From assembly GCF_003326015.1 (NCBI RefSeq), contig NZ_CP023860.1, positions 806,001 to 870,000 of the forward strand: a stretch of 64,000 bases of DNA, read 5' to 3'. The DNA comes from Candidatus Thioglobus sp. NP1 (GTDB lineage Bacteria; Pseudomonadota; Gammaproteobacteria; PS1; Pseudothioglobaceae). The notes beneath the pieces are model-generated. The model was not told the DNA's origin. It did no database searches and worked only from the letters and a program-made list of their open reading frames with translations. The position numbers were made by a program, and so were the translations under genes. Within the stretch, counting starts at the first letter, position 1, and the number at the start of each line of letters is the position of its first letter. This document shows, in pieces, positions 38,812 through 48,465 of the stretch.

Positions 38812-40203
38812 TTACTTCTTTTTAACAAATCTCATTAAACGCTTCTTTTTTTGAATTTGCCTTGCTGAAAGAATATTTTTTTTATCTTTAAAGGGGTTAT
38901 CACCACTTTTATATTGAATTTTAATAGGAGTATTTGATAGTTTGAGTGAGGATATAAAAAAATTCTTTAAAAATCTTTCATAACTATTCGAGATATTATT
39001 GACATTATTGCCATGAAAGATAAAGGTTGGTGGAAAAACATCTGATTGGTTTACGAACTTTAGTTTTGGCCTTTTGCCTCCTACAGGCGGGGCTTGGTGG
39101 GCATTATTTGCTTTTTCTAAAATTTTATTGAGTAGTGACGTTGGAAACCTTCCTCCAGCATGTTCAAAAGATTTTTTAATTGGAGTAAATAGTTTACCAA
39201 CTCCTGAGCCATGAAGTGCTGAAATGAAATGGACAGAGGCATAATTTATAAATGACAACTTAATATCAAGTTTTCTTTTTACTTCGCTTTTTTGATATTC
39301 ATCTAAACCATCCCACTTGTTAATTACTATTAAAAGAGCTCTTCCTTTTTCTGCAATCATACCAAGCAGAGTTGCATCTTGATCAGTTACTCCTTCATGG
39401 GCATCAAGAACTAGAACCACTACATGAGATTCATCTATTGCCTCCTTAGCCTTAATAATACTAAAGATTTCTACTTTTTCATTAACACTTCTTTTACGTC
39501 TAATTCCAGCTGTATCTATTAAAGTATATTGCTGTCCTTCTCGCTCAAATGGAATGAATATTGAATCTCGAGTTGTGCCAGGAATATCAATTGCTAAGAC
39601 TCTCTCTTCTCCTAAGATTCGATTAATTAATGTAGATTTACCAACATTGGGCCTCCCTAAAACTGCAACAGCTATGCCTTTTAATTCTTGTTTTTGTTCA
39701 TCAATAATTTCTGGAAGTAATGGAATCGTTATTTCAATTAAATCTGAAATTCCCTGATTGTGCTCTGCTGAAATAAGACAGGGCTCACCCATACCAAGTT
39801 CATAAAACTCGGAGGCTGAAGCTTTGTTTAGACCTTCAGCTTTATTACATACTAAAATAATATCTTTTTTTAACTTTCTAAGCTGAGAGGCAATATCTAT
39901 ATCTAGTGCGGTAACTCCATCTTTATTGCTAACAATAAAATAAATAACATCAGATTCATCAAGTGCATTCAAAACCTGACCTTGAATTCCTGAATCAATT
40001 AACGATTCTTCATTAGTTAATCCTCCAGTATCAACAATGGAGCAATAGGAATTATCATCAAGCTTTATAGAGGCATATTGCCGATCACGGGTTAAACCTT
40101 CAAAATCAGATACGAGTGCTTGCCGAGAATTACTCAGCCGATTAAAAAGCGTTGATTTACCTACATTGGGTCTTCCAACCAATGAGATGACGGGATTACT
40201 CAC
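38812..40203 (-). CDS. der: Ribosome assembly GTPase Der
   Basis: Der/EngA (463 aa), a tandem GTPase needed for 50S subunit maturation. The first G domain has GRPNVGKSTLFN near residue 9, DTGG, and NKAE; the second has GRPNVGKSTLIN near 186, DTAGIRRK and NKWD. A KH-like C-terminal domain and basic tail (KKKRLMRFVKKK) follow. It starts at GTG. It belongs to the minus-strand hisS-yfgM-der run, the conserved gammaproteobacterial order. Confidence 0.97.
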   Translation of the reverse strand: MSNPVISLVGRPNVGKSTLFNRLSNSRQALVSDFEGLTRDRQYASIKLDDNSYCSIVDTGGLTNEESLIDSGIQGQVLNALDESDVIYFIVSNKDGVTALDIDIASQLRKLKKDIILVCNKAEGLNKASASEFYELGMGEPCLISAEHNQGISDLIEITIPLLPEIIDEQKQELKGIAVAVLGRPNVGKSTLINRILGEERVLAIDIPGTTRDSIFIPFEREGQQYTLIDTAGIRRKRSVNEKVEIFSIIKAKEAIDESHVVVLVLDAHEGVTDQDATLLGMIAEKGRALLIVINKWDGLDEYQKSEVKRKLDIKLSFINYASVHFISALHGSGVGKLFTPIKKSFEHAGGRFPTSLLNKILEKANNAHQAPPVGGKRPKLKFVNQSDVFPPTFIFHGNNVNNISNSYERFLKNFFISSLKLSNTPIKIQYKSGDNPFKDKKNILSARQIQKKKRLMRFVKKK

Positions 40204-40222
40204 AATTAATTACTTAATTAAG

Positions 40223-40840
40223 TTAATTTAAATCGTCAAGCTTAATTTGAATTAGCTGGGTTAAGCTTGAGTTCTCAGTGATGTTTTCAATTGCAAGGCT
40301 ATAGTATTTTTTGGCTTCGTCTGAATTACCAAGATCTAAATAAACATCACCTTTAAGATTATAAATTAAACCTGAAAAACCATCTTCAACATCTACAGTA
40401 AGAGTCGAAAGTGCTTTATCATGTTGACCAAGTTGTAATTGTATAGAGGCTACTCTTAAAGCTGCAGTAGAAGCTATTATGCTACTTTCACTATTAATTA
40501 AAGGTTCAATTGCATTAAGAGCTAGCGAGTAGTTTCCTGCATCAAATAGATATTTTGCCATTAATAAAGTTGCTTGCTCTGAGTAGCTGCTAGAGGAATG
40601 ATCTTCAATAAGCTTATCATAAGCACCGATATTGCTAGAATCTGCAGAATAACTTAAATAAAGGGCTCTCGCATTGAGTGCTTGGCCATCTTGATAGTCA
40701 GCATAGTAATTCCAACCAAAAACACCACCAAGACCTATTATAGCGCCACCAATAATTTGCTTACCATTGGTATTCCACCATTTTTTGATCTTGTCGACTT
40801 GCTCTTCTTCCGAATCGCTAATTTCAATAAAATTTTTCAT
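40223..40840 (-). CDS. yfgM: YfgM-like TPR membrane protein
   Basis: Ancillary SecYEG-associated protein (205 aa) with a cytoplasmic N-terminus, one membrane helix (IIGGAIIGLGGVFGWNYYA, about 29-47) and a periplasmic TPR-like domain with repeated Ala-rich helices (DAGNYSLALNAIEPL, LGQHDKALSTL, LGNSDEAKKYY). It overlaps hisS by four bases and precedes der, as in E. coli (hisS-yfgM-bamB-der), but bamB is absent from this run. Confidence 0.9.
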   Translation of the reverse strand: MKNFIEISDSEEEQVDKIKKWWNTNGKQIIGGAIIGLGGVFGWNYYADYQDGQALNARALYLSYSADSSNIGAYDKLIEDHSSSSYSEQATLLMAKYLFDAGNYSLALNAIEPLINSESSIIASTAALRVASIQLQLGQHDKALSTLTVDVEDGFSGLIYNLKGDVYLDLGNSDEAKKYYSLAIENITENSSLTQLIQIKLDDLN

Positions 40841-42102
40841 AATATCTCCTGAAGATGCTGAATGATACCCTCAAGTTTAATTAATTGCTGGTCTCCTTGA
40901 CCTTTAAGAGGTTTAAAGCTTAGCTGTTTATTAGATAATTCCTCTTCGCCTAGAATTAACGCAAAATCTGCATTAGATTTGTCAGCCTTTTTCATTTGGC
41001 TTTTGATACTGCCCATGCTAATATCATTAGAAATAATTAAACTAGGAAGAGCTTCAATAATTTTTTTTGATAGTCTCATTGATTCTATTTGAGATTTTTC
41101 TCCTAAAACAATAAAATAAATATGTGGTTTATTTTTAGCAATACGATTTTTTAAATCATTAATTAATAAAGCTATTCTCTCAATACCAATAGCAAAACCA
41201 ATCGCTGGAGTTGAATTACCTCCCATTTTTTCAACTAAGCCATCATATCTTCCACCACCACATATTGTGCCCTGTGATCCTAAATCGTTAGAGACCCACT
41301 CAAATACTGTTTTATTATAATAATCTAAACCTCTAACTAGTTTTGGGTTGACTTCATAGTTAATACCAAGACTATCTAGGTAGTTTTTTAAAATTGAGAA
41401 ATGCAGTTTTGATTCTTCATCAAGATGATCAATCATCTTAGGTGCTTCAGCAATTAACCCTGTCATTTCTTGATTTTTGCTATCTAAAATTCTAAGTGGA
41501 TTTCTATTTAAACGGCGAAGACTATCTTCATCTAAGCGACTTTTGTTTTGGTTTAAAAATTTTTGCAAGAGCTCTTTGTATGAAGACCTACTTTCACTTG
41601 AGCCTAGTGAGTTAATTTCGAGCCTTACATCAATGCCTAGTTTTTTCCAAAGAGAATGAGTAATTGAAATTAATTCAGCATCAATCTTTGCATCTGATGC
41701 ACCAAAAACCTCTGCCCCAACCTGATGAAATTGTCGGTATCTGCCTTTTTGAGGGCGTTCATGTCTAAACATTGGACCATCATAAAAAACTTTTTGAATT
41801 CCTTCTCGGGGTAAATTATGTTCAATCATCATTCGAACGACACCAGCTGTTCCTTCTGGCCTCAGGGTTAATGAATCACCACTGGTATCTTTCCAGGTGT
41901 ACATTTCTTTTTCAACGATATCGGTAACCTCTCCAATAGCTCGAGAAAAGGTTTCAGTACTTTCTACAATTGGAGGGCGACAATATTTATATCCATATGA
42001 TAAAAGTAATTCACTAATGGTTTTATCAATTTCTGACCATACTTCAGAATTTGATGGCAGCAAATCATTCATTCCTCGAATCGCTTGGATTTTTTTTGGC
42101 AT
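40837..42102 (-). CDS. hisS: Histidyl-tRNA synthetase
   Basis: Class II aminoacyl-tRNA synthetase (421 aa). Motif 1 region is RPPIVESTETFSRAIGEV, motif 2 MFRHERPQKGRYRQFHQ, HisA-type motif LVRGLDYYNKTVFEW, and motif 3 AIGFAIGIERIALL. The C-terminal anticodon-binding domain is present. It is the first gene of a coupled minus-strand operon with yfgM and der. Confidence 0.97.
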   Translation of the reverse strand: MPKKIQAIRGMNDLLPSNSEVWSEIDKTISELLLSYGYKYCRPPIVESTETFSRAIGEVTDIVEKEMYTWKDTSGDSLTLRPEGTAGVVRMMIEHNLPREGIQKVFYDGPMFRHERPQKGRYRQFHQVGAEVFGASDAKIDAELISITHSLWKKLGIDVRLEINSLGSSESRSSYKELLQKFLNQNKSRLDEDSLRRLNRNPLRILDSKNQEMTGLIAEAPKMIDHLDEESKLHFSILKNYLDSLGINYEVNPKLVRGLDYYNKTVFEWVSNDLGSQGTICGGGRYDGLVEKMGGNSTPAIGFAIGIERIALLINDLKNRIAKNKPHIYFIVLGEKSQIESMRLSKKIIEALPSLIISNDISMGSIKSQMKKADKSNADFALILGEEELSNKQLSFKPLKGQGDQQLIKLEGIIQHLQEIL

Positions 42103-42189
42103 CAGTAAAGAATTAAATTAATGTTAGTCATTATTTTACCAATTAAATTGAATTAGGGGTTTAAGCAATAAATTTGTCAAAAAAATGTT

Positions 42190-43077
42190 TTACTCATTCT
42201 TAATCCCACTAGGAACATGTCCTGTTGGTACATACTTTGATGCCGAATTACAATGCTGATGCTGATCATCAAAGAATATATCTGCAGCAAATTCTCTCAA
42301 AAAAACGCCCTTATCTAATCCACCAAGAAAAAAAGACTCATCAATACGAATCCCCCATTCTCTCATAGTATGTATTACTCTTTTATGAGCAGGAGCAGAT
42401 CTTGCAGTTACTAAAGCAGTTCTTATAGGATTATTTTCTTCTGGAAATGTTGATTGAATTTTTTGTAATGAAACTAAGAATGATTTAAAGGGGCCAGCTT
42501 TTAGTTCAATTTTTTCAGCAAGTTTTTCATTTTCATGAAAAGCATCAAGTCCTTTCTCTTGGAAAACTCTCTCAGATTCATCTGAGAAAATAACTGCATC
42601 ACCATCAAAAGCAATTCTAAGTTGAGAAGGGTGGCTGTTGTTAGATTTTGATTCAATAATTGAGGCTGCCGCAAAACCAGATTGTAAAGCCTTCTGAACA
42701 TCATTATAGTTGCTTGAAAGAAATAGGTCGGCCTCAAATGCACCAACAAATGGATGAGTACTTTCCCCTCTAGTGAAAGCTGCTCTTGAAATATTTAAAC
42801 CATAATGTTCAATAGAATTAAATATCCTAAGCCCTGTTTCAGAGCTATTTCTTGAAAGTAAAATAACATCAATAGGTGTTTTTTTGCTATTTAATTTAAG
42901 TAATTTCTTTACCAGAGTAAAACCAACACCTGGCTCTAGAACAACTCCCTCATTCTCTTGTTGGTGTTTAGCATAAGCTTTAATACCCTCCTCTTTAAAT
43001 ATCTGATGAGAATGATCCAAATTAAACAACGCTCTTGAAGAAATAGCAATTATCAGTTTTGTACTCTCTTCTTTCAT
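42190..43077 (-). CDS. Cytosolic 5'-nucleotidase-1-like protein
   Basis: 5'-nucleotidase of the NT5C1 type (295 aa), expected to dephosphorylate nucleoside monophosphates. Visible are IAISSRALFNLDHSH at the N-terminus, ILLSRNSSETGLRIFNSIEHYGL, FTRGESTHPFVGAFEADLFLS, RIAFDGDAVIFSDESE (HAD-like acidic site) and FLGGLDKGVFL. The start overlaps the DUF1249 gene. Length matches bacterial members of this family. Confidence 0.88.
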   Translation of the reverse strand: MKEESTKLIIAISSRALFNLDHSHQIFKEEGIKAYAKHQQENEGVVLEPGVGFTLVKKLLKLNSKKTPIDVILLSRNSSETGLRIFNSIEHYGLNISRAAFTRGESTHPFVGAFEADLFLSSNYNDVQKALQSGFAAASIIESKSNNSHPSQLRIAFDGDAVIFSDESERVFQEKGLDAFHENEKLAEKIELKAGPFKSFLVSLQKIQSTFPEENNPIRTALVTARSAPAHKRVIHTMREWGIRIDESFFLGGLDKGVFLREFAADIFFDDQHQHCNSASKYVPTGHVPSGIKNE

Positions 43078-43538
43078 GAATTCTCAATCCATTGGGCACC
43101 ATCATATCTTTCTAGACAATAATCAAGCCACCTTAACATGAAAATGTTAAGCTCTAATTGATAAGATAAATCACTACAATCAGTAAGTAATGGATGCGAG
43201 TTATTAATTCTTGTTTCTTTGCATACTGAGACAACTTCTAGTAGTTTTGCATCAAAGTATATTTTGAAGCAAATATCAGGTTGGTTAATAATTTTTTCTT
43301 GAGATTTAATTCTATGTGTAAGAGTATATGTTCCAGTATATGGAGATTTATCATGGCAGATAAGATGCAGATCATTACAAGAATCCTTCATAGCAATAAA
43401 GTCATCTTTAATAGCTGGAAGAAGTGGAACAAGTCTTAAAATTTTTTTAAAGTTAAGATCAAAAATTTCACATATACTTGAATATGAAGTTTTTTGATTC
43501 TTGGGAATATATTTTAATTTCGTTTGTTTATGAATCAT
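43074..43538 (-). CDS. DUF1249 (YqiB) family protein
   Basis: Conserved gammaproteobacterial protein of unknown function (154 aa). The DUF1249 pattern is visible: CEIFDLNFKKILRLVP near residues 24-40, paired acidic/aromatic beta segments (YTGTYTLTHR, ICFKIYFDAKLLEVV) and NIFMLRWLDYCLER near the C-terminus. In many relatives it neighbours an ADP-sugar or nucleotide phosphatase gene; here it precedes a 5'-nucleotidase with a four-base overlap, a similar nucleotide-linked context. Confidence 0.8.
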   Translation of the reverse strand: MIHKQTKLKYIPKNQKTSYSSICEIFDLNFKKILRLVPLLPAIKDDFIAMKDSCNDLHLICHDKSPYTGTYTLTHRIKSQEKIINQPDICFKIYFDAKLLEVVSVCKETRINNSHPLLTDCSDLSYQLELNIFMLRWLDYCLERYDGAQWIENS

Positions 43539-43570
43539 AGTCTTAAAGACTTTATGAAATTTTAATTCTT

Positions 43571-45013
43571 TTAGAAATCACCCTGATCAAAATTTGTCAT
43601 ATTATTAACATATGATGCATTGATTTGGTCATCATTGACGCTTTGAAAGCGGTCTTCAAAAGCTAGGTCTTCAAATCTGGCGTACTGTCCTATAAAGGCA
43701 AGTTTAATATTACCAGTAGCTCCATTTCGGTGTTTCGCTATTCTTAGATCAGCCTTGCCAGTCTCTTCGGGATTAGTATATGCATCGTCATGATAAACCT
43801 CATCTCTATAGATAAAGCCAATAATATCGGCATCTTGCTCAATTGAGCCAGATTCTCGTAAGTCAGCCATTTGAGGCATTCTTCCTTTACCAGTTTTAGT
43901 TCGAGACTCAACACCACGATTAAGTTGAGATAAGGCAATAACTGGAACATTTATTTCTTTAGCAAGAGCTTTTAATGAGCGTGATATTTCAGAAATCTCT
44001 TGAACTCTATTTTCAGATTTACCATGCACAGTCATGAGTTGGAGATAGTCAACCATTATAAGTCCAAGATCTGGGTACTTTCTTTTTAAGCGCCTGCACT
44101 TAGCCCTTATTTCAGTTGGAGTAATTGATGGCGTTTCATCAATTAATATTGTATTCTCTTCAAATGCCCTTACTGCATGATTAAAACTATTCCAATCTAC
44201 CTCAGACATATCTCCATCTCGCAATTTGCTAGAATCTATGCGGCCAAATGATGAAATCATTCTTATTACTAATTGTTCTGTAGGCATTTCAAGGCTGAAT
44301 ACAGCAACAGGGGTAGAATTATGAATTGCTACATGTTCAACAATGTTCATTGATAGGGCAGTTTTACCCATACTTGGTCGACCAGCAATAATTACAAGAT
44401 CACCATTCTGAAGACCAGATGTAAGCTTATCCAATTCACCAAAACCAGTCTCCAAACCTCTGAAGCCCTTCTTTTCTTGCATCTCATGGACACGATTTAC
44501 AACATCTTTTAAAATATCCTTGATATTTGTAATTTCTTGCTTGTTACGACTCACTTGTTCTGCGATTTCAAAAATTTTTCTTTCTGAGAGATCTAGAAGT
44601 TCATTTACTTCAATATCTTTTGGTTGAAATGCGGTATCAGCTAACTCTCTGCCAATTTTAATTAATTGTCTATAGATAGAAAGTTCTCTGACATGTTTAG
44701 CATATGTTTCTATATTGGATACACTTGGAGTATTATCAGCAATTTGAGCAAGATAAGTAAAGCCTCCAATTGAATCCTCGTCATGAGTTTTAATAACCTG
44801 TTCTTTCACAGTAAGAATATCTGCTGGCTTGTCATGCTCAAGAAGGGTGACAATTGCATCATAAATGATTCGATGTGAAGCTTGATAAAAATCAGTTGAA
44901 CTTAGAATATTGACAACGTTATCCCAGGATTCATTATGCAAAAGAAGTCCACCCAATACAGACTGTTCTGAGTCAATTGAATTTGGTGGTAATTTGGTAT
45001 TTTCAATATCCAT
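43571..45013 (-). CDS. dnaB: Replicative DNA helicase DnaB
   Basis: Hexameric replicative helicase (480 aa). The N-terminal primase-interaction domain has NSIDSEQSVLGGLLL, and the RecA-like domain has Walker A GRPSMGKTA, Walker B LIMVDYLQLM, and ISRSLKALAKEINVPVIALSQLNR with arginine-finger region. It lies downstream of the rpsF-rpsR-rplI ribosomal operon, separated by a hairpin terminator, a conserved gammaproteobacterial order. Confidence 0.97.
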   Translation of the reverse strand: MDIENTKLPPNSIDSEQSVLGGLLLHNESWDNVVNILSSTDFYQASHRIIYDAIVTLLEHDKPADILTVKEQVIKTHDEDSIGGFTYLAQIADNTPSVSNIETYAKHVRELSIYRQLIKIGRELADTAFQPKDIEVNELLDLSERKIFEIAEQVSRNKQEITNIKDILKDVVNRVHEMQEKKGFRGLETGFGELDKLTSGLQNGDLVIIAGRPSMGKTALSMNIVEHVAIHNSTPVAVFSLEMPTEQLVIRMISSFGRIDSSKLRDGDMSEVDWNSFNHAVRAFEENTILIDETPSITPTEIRAKCRRLKRKYPDLGLIMVDYLQLMTVHGKSENRVQEISEISRSLKALAKEINVPVIALSQLNRGVESRTKTGKGRMPQMADLRESGSIEQDADIIGFIYRDEVYHDDAYTNPEETGKADLRIAKHRNGATGNIKLAFIGQYARFEDLAFEDRFQSVNDDQINASYVNNMTNFDQGDF

Positions 45014-45031
45014 TACTATCTTGCAGAGAAA

Positions 45032-45053
45032 TAAAAAACCCTAAATAAGGGCT
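45032..45053 (-). terminator. Terminator after the rpsF-rpsR-rplI operon
   Basis: On the minus strand, AGCCCT-TATTT-AGGGTT forms a short GC stem followed by a T run (TTTTTTATT). It lies 36 bases past the rplI stop and just before the dnaB start. The stem is short, so it may be only partly efficient and allow read-through into dnaB. Confidence 0.55.
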
Positions 45054-45088
45054 CTTTATTTTAACTCAGTTATTGAAATTAGATTTAC

Positions 45089-45544
45089 TTATTCTGGTTC
45101 AGTTGCAGCGATAACGATAACTTTTACTGGAACAACAACTTCAGCATAAAGTGATACCGTAATTTCATATTCCCCAGTATTTCGAATCGCTTCAGGGATA
45201 TTAATATCTCTCTTTTCAACTTCAATACCTTGCGAAAGAAGATTTTCAACAATATCAGCAGGACTTACAGAGCCATATAGTTTTCCTTCTTCTCCTGCAT
45301 TAGCAGAAATAGTGCAAACGATATCTGTCATTGCAGATTCTTTAGCCTGTGCATCTGATAGAGCAGTTGCCTCTTTAGCTTCAAGTTCAGCCCTTATGGT
45401 TTCAAAAGCAGCCATATTAGATTTGTTTGCAGGTTTAGCTTTACCCTGCGGGATAAGAAAGTTCCTTGCATATCCAGACTTAACATTTGCAATATCACCA
45501 AGATTTCCTAGCTTTTCATTTTTTTCTAATAAAATTACTTGCAT
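45089..45544 (-). CDS. rplI: 50S ribosomal protein L9
   Basis: L9 (151 aa): N-terminal rRNA-binding domain starting MQVILLEKNEKLGNLGDIANVKSGYARNFLIPQGKA, long connecting helix and C-terminal domain. The ribosome site AGGAG is 6 bases before the start. It is the third gene of the rpsF-rpsR-rplI operon; priB, often present in this operon, is absent. Confidence 0.97.
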   Translation of the reverse strand: MQVILLEKNEKLGNLGDIANVKSGYARNFLIPQGKAKPANKSNMAAFETIRAELEAKEATALSDAQAKESAMTDIVCTISANAGEEGKLYGSVSPADIVENLLSQGIEVEKRDINIPEAIRNTGEYEITVSLYAEVVVPVKVIVIAATEPE

Positions 45545-45552
45545 GAGATCTC

Positions 45553-45810
45553 CTATTTTTTATGTTTATCAGTATAAGGAATTAAGGCTAAAAACCGCGC
45601 TCTTTTAATTGCAGTAGTTAACTGACGCTGAAATTTAGCAGTTGTACCAGTAATCCTTGAAGGTGTAATTTTTCCACTTTCATCAATGTTTTTTAATAGT
45701 ATCTCAACGTCCTTATAATCAATTTCTGTATAACCAGCTTTAGTAAAGCGGCAAAAACGATTAATTGGAATTTGAAATTTACGTCTTTTAGTTACTTGTT
45801 TTTTTGCCAT
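45553..45810 (-). CDS. rpsR: 30S ribosomal protein S18
   Basis: S18 (85 aa) with the family core [20 protein letters not shown] and [29 protein letters not shown]. It binds 16S rRNA as a heterodimer with S6, whose gene is immediately upstream. A ribosome site GGAG precedes the start. Confidence 0.97.
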   Translation of the reverse strand: MAKKQVTKRRKFQIPINRFCRFTKAGYTEIDYKDVEILLKNIDESGKITPSRITGTTAKFQRQLTTAIKRARFLALIPYTDKHKK

Positions 45811-45819
45811 TACAATCTC

Positions 45820-46257
45820 CTATTCTTTAACTTCATCAGAAGCTTCAGACTTTTTATCATCTTTAACTTCAGTATCTGCTTTAGCTTCTACTTTAGTTTC
45901 AGTCTTGGGCTTTACTTTAGCTTCATCTTTATCTTTATCGTTTCCTTCAAGCATAATAGATGGCGATGTAATAGCTTCAGACTTAGAAATAATTAAATTT
46001 CTAATTACAGCATCATTGAAGCGGAAATTATAATTAAGTTTATCTAATGTCTCTTGATCACACTCAACATTCATCATTAAGTAGTGTGCTTTATATATCT
46101 TATTGATTGGATAAGCTAGGTGCTTTCGACCCCAGTCCTCACTGCGGTGAACGATACCACCACCAGAGGTAATTAATTCTTTGTATTTTTCAATCATTGT
46201 CGTAACCTGAGAACTTTGGTCAGGGTGGACAATGAGAGTTACTTCGTAATGTCTCAT
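45820..46257 (-). CDS. rpsF: 30S ribosomal protein S6 with charged C-terminal tail
   Basis: S6 (145 aa), beginning [18 protein letters not shown], with the conserved [10 protein letters not shown] motif. I chose the ATG at 46257 because AAGGAG is six bases away; an ATG two codons upstream sits directly on the ribosome site. The core ends near residue 100, and the rest is a long Lys/Asp/Glu/Ala/Thr tail (for example [11 protein letters not shown]), longer than the Glu tail of E. coli S6. It is first in the operon with rpsR and rplI. Confidence 0.96.
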   Translation of the reverse strand: MRHYEVTLIVHPDQSSQVTTMIEKYKELITSGGGIVHRSEDWGRKHLAYPINKIYKAHYLMMNVECDQETLDKLNYNFRFNDAVIRNLIISKSEAITSPSIMLEGNDKDKDEAKVKPKTETKVEAKADTEVKDDKKSEASDEVKE

Positions 46258-46276
46258 CAACATCTCCTTATGGTTT

Positions 46277-46312
46277 AAAAAAAGCCTGCCAACAACCGTT
46301 GATCAAGCAAGG
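46277..46312 (-). promoter_or_regulatory. Possible rpsF leader hairpin/attenuator
   Basis: On the minus strand, just before the rpsF ribosome site, CCTTGC...GCAGG can close over an inner CAAC/GTTG hairpin and is followed by TTTTTTT. This resembles an intrinsic terminator placed in a leader. rpsF leaders in many bacteria bind the S6:S18 complex for autoregulation, but I cannot confirm the conserved bulge here. Covariation with relatives would decide. Confidence 0.35.
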
Positions 46313-46425
46313 AAGATAGTATTTTATACTACTTATAATGTTTTAATACTAATTATTTGTGGATGCCATACCTTGAACCATACTTTGGGATAAACTATTT
46401 ATTTAATGTAATAAAATAAATTTGT

Positions 46426-47130
46426 ATGAAAAAAAAACTAGAGGTCTGTATTGATAATTCAAATGGAATTGAGGCTTGTGTTATTGGTAAAGTTGATCGT
46501 ATAGAGCTCTGCAGTTCATTAACAGAAGGCGGGCTTACACCTTCAGTTGAGTTTATGCGAGAGGCATCATTACTTAAGATACCTGTTCGTGTGATGATTC
46601 GCCCTAAAAGTGACAGTTTTCATTACTCTTCATCAGATATACAAAGTATGTGTAATGATATAGATATTGTTCGTTCTTTTGGTTTTGAAGGCGTAGTTTT
46701 TGGAGCAACTAAAAATGATGACAGGCTTGATCAATTATCTTTAAAAATACTTTGTGATCATGCAACTGGCCTTAAGAAAACTCTTCATAGGGCAATAGAT
46801 TCAATTTCTGATCCAATAGGTGCAGTTGATTTAGCAGTAGATTTAGGATTTGATTTTATTTTATCTTCAGGGGGAGCTGAAAATGCTGAAAAAGGATTAA
46901 GTGTTCTCAAAGAGATGAATAAGAGAGCAAATGGAAATATTGAGATAATGCCTGGTTCTGGAGTAAATATTTCTAATGCTAAAAAAATTGCTTTTGAGGG
47001 TGGTTTTAAATGGTTTCACTCTTCATGTTCTAGTCAAATCCAAAATAATTCTAAGCAAGAGCAAAAAGAAACTTATTCAACTTACACTGACTCAAAAAAA
47101 ATTATTAGCTTAAGAAATGCAATTAATTAA
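46426..47130 (+). CDS. cutC: CutC family protein
   Basis: TIM-barrel protein (234 aa) of the CutC family, long described as copper homeostasis. Motifs are LEVCIDNSNGIEACVIGKVDRIELCSSL variants at the N-terminus, VRVMIRPKSDSFHYS, GFEGVVFGATKNDDRLD, KKTLHRAIDSISDP and ILSSGGAENAEKG. The biochemical function is not established. It overlaps the next gene by 14 bases and is divergent from rpsF. Confidence 0.9.
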   Translation: MKKKLEVCIDNSNGIEACVIGKVDRIELCSSLTEGGLTPSVEFMREASLLKIPVRVMIRPKSDSFHYSSSDIQSMCNDIDIVRSFGFEGVVFGATKNDDRLDQLSLKILCDHATGLKKTLHRAIDSISDPIGAVDLAVDLGFDFILSSGGAENAEKGLSVLKEMNKRANGNIEIMPGSGVNISNAKKIAFEGGFKWFHSSCSSQIQNNSKQEQKETYSTYTDSKKIISLRNAIN

Positions 47131-47785
47131 AAGTAAAATATTTAGATTTTCAGTCTTATTAATTTTTTTAATAAGTATTTCATATTTGTTTTATTTAAAT
47201 ACTTTGATTAAAAATGAATTCTCTAAAGAAATTAAACAAAATCAAAATGTAATTCAAATTCAATATTCAATTGATGATTATCCGAAAGAGTTAATTAATA
47301 TGCTTTTGCTTGTTGAGGACCAATCTTTCTTTAATCACAATGGGGTTGACTTCAAGGAAATTTTAAGAGTTCTATATGGCTATTTATTTGATGATAAAGA
47401 GTTAAGGGGGGCAAGTACTATTACGCAACAACTCATAAAAAATACTTTACTCTCGAGGGAAAAGGCATTTTCCAGAAAGACTAATGAGGCTATGATGTCA
47501 ATACTGATGGAGTTATCTTACGATAAAAAATTTATACTAGAAAGATATATGAATACGGTATATTTAGCTCAAAAAGGTTCTAAAGCTTTCCACGGTTTTG
47601 CTAGTGGAAGTCTTTACTATTTTGAAAAAGATATTAAGCTTTTAAATTTAAAAGAAATGGCCACGCTTGTTGCATTACTTAAGGGTCCATCATATTACAA
47701 TCCAATAAGTTCGCCTGAGAGACTAAACAAGCGTGTAGAAATGATTTTATTGATGCATAAAAACTATACAAAAATTGTTCAATGA
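47117..47785 (+). CDS. mtgA: Monofunctional GT51 peptidoglycan glycosyltransferase
   Basis: Single-domain peptidoglycan polymerase (222 aa) with an N-terminal membrane anchor (about 10-29) and a GT51 domain. The motif EDQSFFNHNGVD holds the catalytic Glu, with GASTITQQLIKNTLL and the later NTVYLAQKGSKAFHGFASGSLYYF. No transpeptidase domain follows. It polymerises lipid II in the periplasm. The gene overlaps cutC upstream and tsaB downstream. Confidence 0.85.
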   Translation: MQLIKSKIFRFSVLLIFLISISYLFYLNTLIKNEFSKEIKQNQNVIQIQYSIDDYPKELINMLLLVEDQSFFNHNGVDFKEILRVLYGYLFDDKELRGASTITQQLIKNTLLSREKAFSRKTNEAMMSILMELSYDKKFILERYMNTVYLAQKGSKAFHGFASGSLYYFEKDIKLLNLKEMATLVALLKGPSYYNPISSPERLNKRVEMILLMHKNYTKIVQ

Positions 47786-48438
47786 AAATTCTTGCTATAG
47801 ATACATGTACTGAGGTTGCATCTGTTACTTTATTTTCTTCAGAAGTTAAAGTAACTAGAGTATTAACTGATATACCAAAAAGCTCAGGACATATCCTTAA
47901 GCTTTGTGATGAGGTTTTTAATGAAGTTAAAGAGGATTTAAGAAATATCGACTTAATCTCATATACAAAGGGTCCTGGCGCATTTACTGGTGTTCGTATG
48001 TGTATTGGCGTTGTTCAGGGGTTGTCTCTTTCTTGTGAAATCCCCACTCTGGGTTTCTCCTCCCTAGAGCTCTTAGGGTTTAGAGCTTCTAAATTATTAA
48101 AAAAAGATAAAATTGCTCTAGCTTTAGACGCCAGAATGGGAGAGGTTTATTGGGCAATCTATGAAAAAGGAATAATAAGTGGAATGAAAATTTGCAAACC
48201 AGAAGAAGTTGATAATCTGGATAGCAGTTTTATAGGCGTTGGAAGTGGCTGGAAGGTCTATAATGAAAAACTTACTCTTGCTTCCCAAGTGTCTCAGACT
48301 GTTCTAAATATTCATCTTGAATCTGGAGATTTAATAGACATGTCAATGACAGCTCTTAAGTCTGGAGAAAAAGGAACATTTGAGCTACCAAAACCTATAT
48401 ATTTACGAAACAATGTCGCTAAAAAGTCATTAAAATAA
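47782..48438 (+). CDS. tsaB: tRNA t6A biosynthesis protein TsaB
   Basis: ASKHA-fold partner of TsaD (218 aa) in formation of N6-threonylcarbamoyladenosine at tRNA position 37. The motifs are ILAIDTCTEVASVTL at the N-terminus, DLISYTKGPGAFTGVRMCIGVVQGL and ALDARMGEVYWAIYE. It is coupled by four bases to the preceding glycosyltransferase gene. Confidence 0.93.
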   Translation: MKILAIDTCTEVASVTLFSSEVKVTRVLTDIPKSSGHILKLCDEVFNEVKEDLRNIDLISYTKGPGAFTGVRMCIGVVQGLSLSCEIPTLGFSSLELLGFRASKLLKKDKIALALDARMGEVYWAIYEKGIISGMKICKPEEVDNLDSSFIGVGSGWKVYNEKLTLASQVSQTVLNIHLESGDLIDMSMTALKSGEKGTFELPKPIYLRNNVAKKSLK

Positions 48439-48465
48439 ATCCTTTTATTTTTTGCTTTCTAAGAT

